From assembly GCA_958446555.1 (NCBI GenBank), contig CAUCWU010000027.1, forward strand, positions 1-13,597: a DNA stretch of 13,597 nucleotides. The letters run 5' to 3'. The DNA comes from an uncultured Lachnospiraceae bacterium. GTDB taxonomy: Bacteria; Bacillota; Clostridia; Lachnospirales; Lachnospiraceae. The notes under the pieces were generated by a model. It worked only from the letters and a program-made list of their open reading frames with translations, did no database searches and was not told the origin of the DNA. How positions within the stretch are numbered: the first letter of the stretch is position 1; the number at the start of each line of letters is the position of its first letter. The position numbers and the translations under genes are program-made. Below, one piece after another: positions 7,620 to 13,597 of this stretch.

Positions 7620-8703
7620 GACAAAGAGAAAAGGCCTCAGCCACAGAGAACGAATGGCAATGGCACAGACGACTGCCGGTATCAGCTTCTGGGTCGATCT
7701 GAGAAAAGGAAGACTCAGCCGTTATACGATTCAAAAGAGAGTGAAGAAAGCAATCGCACTGCTTTTTCGCTATATTATATTGATTTCACTTGGCTTTGTC
7801 ATTTTGACGCCACTTCTTAAGCTGGCAAAGGATGCGTTGACTGATCCAAGTGCACTTGCAAGTAAGAGCTCCGTATGGATTCCGCAAAAGGTATCAACGA
7901 TCTTTTTTGAGATGAGTATGACAAAGGCTGTATTAAATTATTGGCCAAGTCTTTGCTATACACTTGCAACGACGACGGTTTTGACCTTTTTCCAGGTGCT
8001 TTCTACTGGATTGGCAGCCTATTCATTTGCACGACTCAATAAGGGTAAGATGAAGATTGTCAGCAAGATTTTATTTGCGATGGTAATCTTTACGATCGTT
8101 GTGCCGTCGGATTGTATTATGTTAGCGCAGTTTTCTACATTTAGAAGCTTTGATCTTTTTGGTATCATCCGAGCACTGACAGGTTCGGGAATTAACATGA
8201 CCAAAAATATGGCTTCAATGCTTGTACTTGCTGCAACTGGAATGGGTGTAAAGAGTGGTCTTTATATTTATATTTTGCGTCAGGGCATCAGAGGACTTCC
8301 GTACTCAATTGAGGAAGCAGCATTTGTAGATGGTGCAGGATTCCTTCGCACCTTCTTCCAGATTGTGGTTCCGAGTGCATCAGGGTCCATTTTGACAGTT
8401 TCTGTACTTAGCTTTCTGTGGAACTATACAGATGTGTACTACAACAGTTTGCTGAATCAGAATACATTACAGTTGGCCTACAATTATCACCAGCTTCAGG
8501 GCAATATTCGCTGGCCAATCGGAAATGCAGCCAAAATGCATGCAGTGTGGCTAAATCTGATCAATGAAGAAAATCCATATGTACAAAATGCATCTATTTC
8601 TGCATGTGCACTGCTTGTCGTGCTTCCACTGTTAATTCTGTATTGCTTTGTACAGAAGCGGTTTGTTCAAGGTGCTGCACGAAGCGGTCTTGGCGGAGAT
8701 TGA
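7612..8703 (+). CDS. Carbohydrate ABC transporter permease, MalG-like (pair 2)
   Basis: This is the second permease of pair 2, 363 residues from ATG 7612, about 50 longer than its counterpart in pair 1. The first 47 residues are basic and cytoplasmic. About six membrane segments follow (near 48-70, 115-140, 150-172, 200-222, 256-272, 330-350). The EAA loop is at about 234-254 (IEEAAFVDGAGFLRTFFQIV), as expected for MalG-type subunits. Before the last membrane segment there is a long polar loop (about 295-328, with NIRWPIGNAAKMHAVW) not seen in the pair 1 protein; it may touch a binding protein or the exported partners. Its start overlaps the upstream stop by 8 bases. It is the last transport gene before the regulatory gap at 8704-8820. 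Confidence 0.9.
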   Translation: MTKTKRKGLSHRERMAMAQTTAGISFWVDLRKGRLSRYTIQKRVKKAIALLFRYIILISLGFVILTPLLKLAKDALTDPSALASKSSVWIPQKVSTIFFEMSMTKAVLNYWPSLCYTLATTTVLTFFQVLSTGLAAYSFARLNKGKMKIVSKILFAMVIFTIVVPSDCIMLAQFSTFRSFDLFGIIRALTGSGINMTKNMASMLVLAATGMGVKSGLYIYILRQGIRGLPYSIEEAAFVDGAGFLRTFFQIVVPSASGSILTVSVLSFLWNYTDVYYNSLLNQNTLQLAYNYHQLQGNIRWPIGNAAKMHAVWLNLINEENPYVQNASISACALLVVLPLLILYCFVQKRFVQGAARSGLGGD

Positions 8704-8725
8704 GTTTACAAAAAACAGTTTACAA
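8703..8725 (+). repeat. Short direct repeat AGTTTACAA, two copies
   Basis: AGTTTACAA occurs at 8703-8711 and again at 8717-8725, start to start 14 bases apart. The second copy contains the proposed -35 element. Such a repeat could be a regulator binding site, but with nine A/T-rich bases chance is possible. Confidence 0.45.
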
Positions 8726-8747
8726 GAATTCAAAAACCAGATATCAT
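8719..8747 (+). promoter_or_regulatory. Candidate internal sigma-A-type promoter for GH38-GH130
   Basis: TTTACA (8719-8724) matches five of six bases of the -35 consensus. A spacer of exactly 17 bases leads to TATCAT (8742-8747), five of six bases of the -10 consensus. Transcription would start near 8754, leaving a leader of about 65 bases before the alpha-mannosidase ATG. It would allow the catabolic genes to be expressed apart from the transport operon. The -10 box lies inside the left arm of the inverted repeat at 8729-8800, a position where a bound repressor would block initiation. Confidence 0.45.
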
Positions 8748-8800
8748 TTGGATAAGCGTATTTTAAAAGTAGGTTCTTGAAAAATGATATCGGTTTTGAA
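8729..8800. repeat. Long imperfect inverted repeat before alpha-mannosidase
   Basis: The left arm at 8729-8749 and the right arm at 8782-8800 are complementary along their whole length, apart from two extra A residues in the left arm. The uninterrupted core is GATATCATTT opposite AAATGATATC (10 base pairs), flanked by AAAACC opposite GGTTTT. The 32-base space between the arms has the palindrome TTTTAAAA (8761-8768) almost exactly at the centre of symmetry. In RNA the arms could form a hairpin just upstream of the GH38 ribosome binding site (about 8803-8812). There is no long T tract after the right arm, so it is not an ordinary terminator. It may be an operator or an RNA processing or stabilising element. 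Confidence 0.7.
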
Positions 8801-8820
8801 AGAAAGGTGAGGTAGTTTAT

Positions 8821-11800
8821 ATGAGATATTTAGACGAGCGTGTCTGGGTAATTATTAGAGAACTCAGACCGTTAATTGAACGATCCCATACGGACATTGT
8901 AAAGTGGCAGACAAAAAAGAAGCTTTTTATGAGACCAGAGGAAGCTGATTTAGATCCGATGCCGTGGGAGAGCTTTGACAGTAGCACAGACAGATGGTAT
9001 GGAAAGGACACCTATTATTGGTTTCGTGCCCAATTTACAGTTCCGCAGTCGATGGATCAAAAATGCATTTTCCTAAAAATTCACACCCAGATTGAAGAGT
9101 GGGATGATGGACGCAATCCACAGTTTTTATTATTTGTAGATGGACAGGCAGTTCAGGGTCAGGATATGAATCACAGAGAAGTTCGCCTGACGGATTGTGC
9201 AGAGGCAGGACGCACTTATACACTGGATCTTCAGGCTTACACTGGTATCCTCCATAATGAATTTTCACTGAAGGTGACTGCTGCTGAGACCGATTTGGCA
9301 TTAATGAAGCTGTATTATGATCTAAAGGCACCGGCCGATGCCTATCGCTATAATAGAATGCCGGAGGGACGCACAAGAAGTCTGTTGGTAGAGGCGTTAA
9401 ATGGTGCAGTGAATCAGTTGGATCTTCGAACCCCACATTCAAAGGCATTTGACGAATCAGTTGCAACTGCTCAGTCCTATATTGATGCGCATTTGTATCA
9501 AAATCCAGAGCTTTGCGGACATGATGAGTTGATTGCTTCCTGCATTGGACATACCCATATTGATGTCGCTTGGTGGTGGACCGTGTCTCAGACAAGAGAA
9601 AAGACAGCTCGAAGCTTTTCAACTGTGTTAAAGCTGATGGACGAATATCCAGATTACAAATTTATGTCCAGTCAGCCGCAGCTATATGTCTTTTTGAAGG
9701 AGCGCTATCCGGAGGTTTATGCAAAGCTAAAGCAGCGTGTAAAGGAAGGCAGATGGATTCCAGAGGGTGGTATGTGGCTTGAGGCCGATTGTAATTTGAC
9801 CTCCGGAGAGTCACTTGTTAGACAGTTCTTATATGGAAAGAAGTTCTTCAAGGATGAGTTTGGCATTGACAGTAAGATTTTATGGTTGCCGGATGTCTTT
9901 GGTTACAGTGGTGCACTTCCTCAGATTATGAAGGAGTGTGGAATTGACTATTTCATGACAACCAAGCTTGCATGGAATCAGATTGACAAGTTCCCACATG
10001 ATACCTTTATGTGGAAGGGAATTGACGGCACTGGTATTTTGACTCACCTGATTACAACGCCAAGTGTTGGACAGGATGTCAAGAAGACTCATTTCACGAC
10101 TTATAATGGTATGCTGGATGCAGATGCGGTTATTGGTGCATGGGATCGCTATCAGAATAAAGATCTAAACAATGAAGTGCTGATCTGCTATGGCTTTGGT
10201 GATGGTGGCGGTGGTCCGACGAGAGAAATGTTAGAGAGTTCATCTCGTCTTGACAAGGGAATCGCAGGTATTCCAAAGGTTGTTCAGGAAAGTCCAGTTG
10301 CTTATTTTGAGCGCCTTGACGAGCGAGTAAGCAAAAATAAGCGTTTGCCAGTATGGGAAGGTGAATTATACTTTGAGTATCACAGAGGAACGCTTACTTC
10401 TATGGGAAGAAACAAAAAAGGCAACCGAAAGAGTGAGCTTGCAATGATGGATTTGGAACTGCTGTCTGTGCTTGCAGAGGAAAAGGGAGTTTCCTATCCA
10501 AAGGAAAAACTTGAGCGCATGTGGAAGGTGATTTTGTTAAATCAATTCCATGATATTCTTCCGGGTTCTGCGATCCACGAAGTGTATGAGGTGACAAAGA
10601 AGGAATACGAGGAACTGCTTTGTGAGGCAGAAGTACTTGAAAAAGAGCGACTGAAGGCAATCGCAAATGAGGGAGACGGCATTACTGTAGTTAATACACT
10701 TGGTTTTGAGCGAGATGATCTGGTTCGCCTTCCGGATGGATGCAAGGCAGAGGCACTTGAAGATCAAAATGGCATGATTTACCCGATTCAGCATACAAAA
10801 AATGGTGCAGTTGCCGCACTGAAAAAACTTCCATCAAAGGGAAGTCGCGTCTATCAAAAGGTAAGCTTGAGTGAAGACGCGAAGACGTATAACTGGTACT
10901 CGATTGAGAATGAGGCTGAGAGAAAGACACTGGAGACACCATTCTATACAGTCGTATTTGATGAAAATGGTATGATTGCTCGTCTGTATGACAAGAAGAA
11001 TGATCGCGAAGTGTTAAAGCCAGACCAAAAGGGTAACCGAATGGTAATGTATGAGGATAAACCAATGTGCTTTGACAATTGGGATATCGATATGTACTAT
11101 ACAGAAAAGGGATGGGAGGTATCCAATCTTTCTCGTTTTGAATGGACCGATCTGGGACCGCTTTGTGTATCAATTGAACTTGAGAGAACGATCAGCAACT
11201 CATTGATTCGCCAGACCATTACTTTCTATGCAGATAGTGCAGTCATTCGTTTCGACACTTATGTGGATTGGAAAGAGCATCAGCATCTGCTTAAGGTTCA
11301 TTTCCCGGTTGATCTTCATACGGATGAGGCAACCTTTGATATTCAGTTTGGAAATCTGACAAGAAAAATTCATCAAAATACCAGCTGGGACGAGGCTCGC
11401 TTTGAGAGCTGCGGACAAAAGTGGATGGATATGTCAGAGGGACATTATGGTGTCAGTCTGTTGAACGACTGCAAGTATGGTCATTCTGCGATTGATGGTG
11501 TGATGACATTAACTCTCATTAAATCTGGAATTGAGCCGAATCCGACAGCCGATCAGGAAGAGCACACCTTTACCTATGCATTGTATCCGCATGCAGAGAA
11601 CTGGCGTCAGGCAAAGACGGTACAGGAGGCAATGAAGCTCAACCAGCCGCTTCTTAGTGTGGAGGGTGGTTGTGTAGGCAATGAAAGCAGCTTTGTATCG
11701 GTGGATCATCAAAATGTCATTCTTGAGACCGTAAAGATGGCAGAGGATGGTGACGGTGTAATCATTCGTCTGTATGAGTCTGAAAATGCCAGAACAAAAG

Positions 11801-11946
11801 CACATATCAGCTTTGAAAAGGAAGTTGTATCGGTTGAGAGCTGTGATTGTATCGAAAATGCAAAAATGGCAGTTGACATAAAAGACAATGGATTTGATAT
11901 TGAAATCAAACCATACGAAATTCAGACATACCGTGTACGTTTCTAA
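8821..11946 (+). CDS. GH38 alpha-mannosidase, cytoplasmic (MAN2C1/Ams1-like)
   Basis: This enzyme should remove alpha-linked mannose from oligosaccharides by a retaining, zinc-dependent mechanism. The product is 1041 residues, usual for full-length GH38 enzymes of the cytosolic type. Order: N-terminal beta-rich region (about 1-235), catalytic barrel (about 236-505), helical middle domain (about 510-620), C-terminal beta domain (about 640-1041). Expected active-site signatures are present: GHTHIDVAW with zinc ligands H246 and D248, WLPDVFGYSG with nucleophile D358 (also a zinc ligand), and NQFHDILPGS with H577 as the fourth ligand; assignments follow the known GH38 pattern. No signal peptide is present, so it acts on imported sugars. 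GGTGAGG at 8806-8812 precedes the ATG. It is 40 bases upstream of the GH130 gene. Exact linkage preference (alpha-1,2, 1,3 or 1,6) cannot be read from sequence. Confidence 0.95.
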   Translation: MRYLDERVWVIIRELRPLIERSHTDIVKWQTKKKLFMRPEEADLDPMPWESFDSSTDRWYGKDTYYWFRAQFTVPQSMDQKCIFLKIHTQIEEWDDGRNPQFLLFVDGQAVQGQDMNHREVRLTDCAEAGRTYTLDLQAYTGILHNEFSLKVTAAETDLALMKLYYDLKAPADAYRYNRMPEGRTRSLLVEALNGAVNQLDLRTPHSKAFDESVATAQSYIDAHLYQNPELCGHDELIASCIGHTHIDVAWWWTVSQTREKTARSFSTVLKLMDEYPDYKFMSSQPQLYVFLKERYPEVYAKLKQRVKEGRWIPEGGMWLEADCNLTSGESLVRQFLYGKKFFKDEFGIDSKILWLPDVFGYSGALPQIMKECGIDYFMTTKLAWNQIDKFPHDTFMWKGIDGTGILTHLITTPSVGQDVKKTHFTTYNGMLDADAVIGAWDRYQNKDLNNEVLICYGFGDGGGGPTREMLESSSRLDKGIAGIPKVVQESPVAYFERLDERVSKNKRLPVWEGELYFEYHRGTLTSMGRNKKGNRKSELAMMDLELLSVLAEEKGVSYPKEKLERMWKVILLNQFHDILPGSAIHEVYEVTKKEYEELLCEAEVLEKERLKAIANEGDGITVVNTLGFERDDLVRLPDGCKAEALEDQNGMIYPIQHTKNGAVAALKKLPSKGSRVYQKVSLSEDAKTYNWYSIENEAERKTLETPFYTVVFDENGMIARLYDKKNDREVLKPDQKGNRMVMYEDKPMCFDNWDIDMYYTEKGWEVSNLSRFEWTDLGPLCVSIELERTISNSLIRQTITFYADSAVIRFDTYVDWKEHQHLLKVHFPVDLHTDEATFDIQFGNLTRKIHQNTSWDEARFESCGQKWMDMSEGHYGVSLLNDCKYGHSAIDGVMTLTLIKSGIEPNPTADQEEHTFTYALYPHAENWRQAKTVQEAMKLNQPLLSVEGGCVGNESSFVSVDHQNVILETVKMAEDGDGVIIRLYESENARTKAHISFEKEVVSVESCDCIENAKMAVDIKDNGFDIEIKPYEIQTYRVRF

Positions 11947-11986
11947 AAAATGAACCTGAAAAAAGAAAAAGGGAAAGGAAGAAAAA

Positions 11987-12976
11987 ATGGCAAAGATTAT
12001 AGGAAAAGAGCTGTCCAATATACCATGGCAGGAAAAACCAGAGAATTACCCGCGTCCAGTGTGGCGTTACAGTGAAAACCCAATTATTGATCGATACGCG
12101 ATTCCGACCTCAAACAGCATTTTTAACAGCGCGGTTGTTCCGTTTGGAGATGGTTTTGCAGGTGTATTTCGCTGTGACAGCTTTGGCGTGAGCATGGATA
12201 TTTACGCAGGCTTTAGTAAGGATGCAATTCACTGGGAGATTAATCACGAGCCAATCACCTTTGTTGGAGAGGATGAGGAGATTTTAAAGAGACAATATCG
12301 CTATGATCCGAGAGTTTGCTTTATCGAAGATCGCTATTATATTACCTGGTGCAACGGTTATCATGGGCCAACAATTGGAATTGCATATACATTTGATTTT
12401 AAGACATTTGTACAGTTAGAAAATGCATTTCTTCCATATAATCGAAATGGTGTGCTTTTCCCAAAAAAGATTGGTGGAAAGTATGCGATGCTGTCTCGCC
12501 CAAGTGACACTGGACATACAGCATTTGGTGATATTTTCTATAGCCAGAGTCCAGATTTGGAATACTGGGGTCATCACAGATTTGTGATGGGTACCTTTGG
12601 CGGTGATGCCTCTGCATGGCAGGCAACTAAGATTGGCCCAGGACCAGTTCCAATTGAAACAGACGAAGGATGGCTGCTAATTTATCATGGTGTATTGCAG
12701 ACCTGTAATGGTTTTGTATACCGTATGGGCTGCGCATTGTTAGATCATGAACAGCCATGGAAGGTATTATATCGCAGCAAATATTATATTTTGGGGCCAG
12801 CAGTGGACTACGAGATGAATGGAGATGTTCCAAATGTCGTATTCCCATGTGCAACACTTACGGATTCTGCAACTGGAAGAATTGCAATCTACTATGGATG
12901 TGCAGACACAGTCACAGGACTGGCATTTACAACAGTTGATGAGTTGATGAAGTGGATGAAAGAAAATTCCCTATGA
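11987..12976 (+). CDS. GH130 beta-1,4-mannoside phosphorylase (GH130_2-like)
   Basis: This 329-residue cytoplasmic enzyme should cleave a beta-1,4-linked non-reducing mannose with phosphate to give mannose 1-phosphate. It resembles, from memory, the subfamily 2 proteins such as Thermotoga TM1225 across its whole length (VWRYSENPII, NSAVVPFGDGFAGVFR, YDPRV, NRNGVLFPKKIGGKY, RPSDTGHTAFGDIF, ETDEGWLLIYHGV, NVVFPCATLTDSATGR). The expected general acid is D107 in YDPR, and the phosphate-site residues R153, R171, K215 and H234 are all in place with the spacing known for the family. No signal peptide. AAAGGAAG (11974-11981) precedes the ATG. Acceptors in this subfamily are either mannooligosaccharides (EC 2.4.1.319) or GlcNAc, as in Man-beta-1,4-GlcNAc (EC 2.4.1.320). 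The GH38 neighbour favours an N-glycan-derived substrate, by inference. It is the last gene before the terminator. Confidence 0.93.
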   Translation: MAKIIGKELSNIPWQEKPENYPRPVWRYSENPIIDRYAIPTSNSIFNSAVVPFGDGFAGVFRCDSFGVSMDIYAGFSKDAIHWEINHEPITFVGEDEEILKRQYRYDPRVCFIEDRYYITWCNGYHGPTIGIAYTFDFKTFVQLENAFLPYNRNGVLFPKKIGGKYAMLSRPSDTGHTAFGDIFYSQSPDLEYWGHHRFVMGTFGGDASAWQATKIGPGPVPIETDEGWLLIYHGVLQTCNGFVYRMGCALLDHEQPWKVLYRSKYYILGPAVDYEMNGDVPNVVFPCATLTDSATGRIAIYYGCADTVTGLAFTTVDELMKWMKENSL

Positions 12977-13050
12977 AACTAGGAACGAGAACTCGAAAAA
13001 TGACCATGCTCGCATGATAAAGTTTTTTGGGGTATAGCCTATAAAAATAT

Positions 13051-13089
13051 AAGGGGTCGGGTCTGGGGTTATCCCAGATCCGGCTCCTT
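13051..13089. terminator. Rho-independent, probably bidirectional terminator
   Basis: Arms 13051-13067 and 13073-13089 pair over 17 positions (14 Watson-Crick, 3 G-T wobble) around the 5-base loop GTTAT. On the plus strand the stem is followed by TTTT (13088-13091). On the minus strand it is followed by a T-rich stretch (complement of 13041-13050). It therefore can end both the GH38-GH130 transcript and the convergent GH35 transcript. The right arm and loop overlap the last codons and TAA stop of the GH35 gene. The remaining gap from 12977 to 13050 shows only very short palindromes (CGAG/CTCG, TATAG/CTATA) and no coding signal. Confidence 0.85.
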
Positions 13090-13597
13090 TTCTAGCAGAA
13101 GAGATGGAACTTCCATCTCTTCTAGCTCAAGTAAAATAATTTCATTTGTTCCCTTCTTTAACAGTGGGCCAGGCAGATAAAGTGTTTTTTGCGGTCCGGC
13201 ACTGTTATAATAGCGCCCTAACAGAAAGCCGTTTACGGCGATCATCCCTTTTTCGAATCCTTTTGGCCGTATAAATGTGTCACCTGGCTGATCAATTTCA
13301 ACAAAGCCTCTAAGTAAAATAGGACCAAAGCCGAATTTACAGCCAAGCTGTGAGAAAGAATCTGCAAAAGTCTTGCTTTGCGGCTGGTTGTTCCCTAACT
13401 GTGTCCAATTTACAGATTGGAAATGATTGCAGAAAATCGGATGCATTGTCCAACCAAAATGATTCATTGGACCAATTCTCACACCGTGAAGAATCCCTTT
13501 TTCATCCAATAGCTTTGGACCATAATTGATTCGCCCCATATTGTCGACCAAAATAGACAAGGTACAGGACTGCCCGGCATCAAGTCCAATCAAAATT
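13069..13597 (-). CDS. GH35-type beta-galactosidase, C-terminal part (runs off window)
   Basis: The minus-strand frame is open from the right window edge to TAA at 13071-13069, about 175 codons. The TTG at 13593 is an internal codon rather than a real start; the codon before it is also sense. The fragment has the C-terminal jelly-roll signature of GH35 beta-galactosidases: SILVDNMGRINYGP, KGILHGVRIG, GWTMHPI, GDTFIRPKGFEKGMIAVNGF, LGRYYNSAGPQKTLYLPGPL and a final KKGTNEIILLELEE. The catalytic domain is off the window, so activity cannot be verified. It would remove terminal beta-galactose from oligosaccharides. It converges with the mannoside genes and shares their terminator, so it is a separate transcript, perhaps of the same glycan programme (complex N-glycans often end in galactose). 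Confidence 0.87.
   Translation of the reverse strand, partial: ILIGLDAGQSCTLSILVDNMGRINYGPKLLDEKGILHGVRIGPMNHFGWTMHPIFCNHFQSVNWTQLGNNQPQSKTFADSFSQLGCKFGFGPILLRGFVEIDQPGDTFIRPKGFEKGMIAVNGFLLGRYYNSAGPQKTLYLPGPLLKKGTNEIILLELEEMEVPSLLLEKEPDLG
13097..13123. repeat. Perfect 13-bp inverted repeat inside the GH35 3' coding end
   Basis: AGAAGAGATGGAA (13097-13109) and TTCCATCTCTTCT (13111-13123) are exact reverse complements around a single C. As RNA it would form about 11 base pairs with a 5-base loop. It lies 8 bases beyond the terminator hairpin, within codons for EEMEVPSLLL of the GH35 fragment. No T tract follows on either strand, so it is not by itself a typical terminator. Confidence 0.75.

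Noticed and set aside
8749..8766. Possible catabolite-responsive (cre) operator around GATAAGCG
   Set aside because: The left half matches the cre consensus only in part and the right half (expected CA) does not match, so it does not reach a level I would call.
8782..8800. Inverted repeat before GH38 as a rho-independent terminator
   Set aside because: The stem is AT-rich with a 32-base loop and is followed by GAAAGAAAGG rather than a T tract.
9035..9622. 195-codon open frame on the minus strand
   Set aside because: It lies wholly inside the GH38 gene, opposite its catalytic motif, has no recognisable domain and no ribosome binding site of note. It is a shadow frame.
11509..12018. 169-codon open frame on the minus strand spanning the GH38-GH130 junction
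   Set aside because: It is antisense to the end of GH38 and the start of GH130, its composition is low-complexity aromatic and hydrophobic, and it matches no family I know.
12977..13050. Weak hairpin ATGC-TC-GCAT followed by TTTTTT near 13022-13028
   Set aside because: Only four base pairs and several bases separate it from the T run; the strong stem at 13051-13089 is the credible terminator.
1..13597. CRISPR array, tRNA/rRNA genes, insertion sequences or prophage
   Set aside because: No regularly spaced repeats, cloverleaf-like sequence, transposase or phage genes were seen; nearly all bases belong to the eight full plus-strand genes and one partial convergent gene.

Overview
The window looks like a carbohydrate-uptake and catabolism locus from a low-GC Gram-positive bacterium. 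The best guess is a gut or rumen Clostridia member, probably Lachnospiraceae. The reasons are AT-leaning DNA, strong AAGGAGG-type ribosome binding sites before almost every gene, a tightly packed operon, and a gene set (paired sugar ABC permeases, an NHL/TPR/Yip1 membrane protein, a DUF5696-type exported protein, and intracellular GH38 and GH130 enzymes) that I associate with such Firmicutes. The taxonomic call is inference from gene content; no rRNA or other marker is present.

Layout. Bases 1-39 may hold the last codons of an upstream gene. From 56 to 8703 a continuous plus-strand transport operon encodes a MalF-like and a MalG-like permease, an exported NHL-repeat/TPR/Yip1 membrane protein, a large exported DUF5696-type protein, and a second MalF-like/MalG-like permease pair. 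Gaps are 0-25 bases and the last two genes overlap. A 117-base gap (8704-8820) carries a candidate promoter, a direct repeat and a long imperfect inverted repeat. It is followed by a cytoplasmic GH38 alpha-mannosidase (8821-11946) and a GH130 mannoside phosphorylase (11987-12976). A strong hairpin at 13051-13089 ends this block. On the minus strand a convergent gene, the C-terminal part of a GH35-type beta-galactosidase, runs in from the right edge and stops at 13069.

How the genes may work together. Two permease pairs with no ATPase and no solute-binding protein in view imply that a shared MsmX-like ATPase and one or more binding proteins lie elsewhere, perhaps just upstream. Imported mannose-containing oligosaccharides would be trimmed inside the cell by the GH38 enzyme. 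The GH130 enzyme would then phosphorolyse the remaining beta-1,4-mannoside to mannose 1-phosphate. GH38 plus GH130 next to a GH35 enzyme fits host N-glycan fragments (Man-beta-1,4-GlcNAc core) at least as well as plant beta-mannan, but the sequence alone does not decide this.

The least understood part is the centre of the operon: an NHL-TPR-Yip1 protein and a glycosidase-like DUF5696 protein bracketed by two different permease pairs. It looks like a dedicated cell-surface uptake system whose architecture and mechanism I cannot match to a characterised system.
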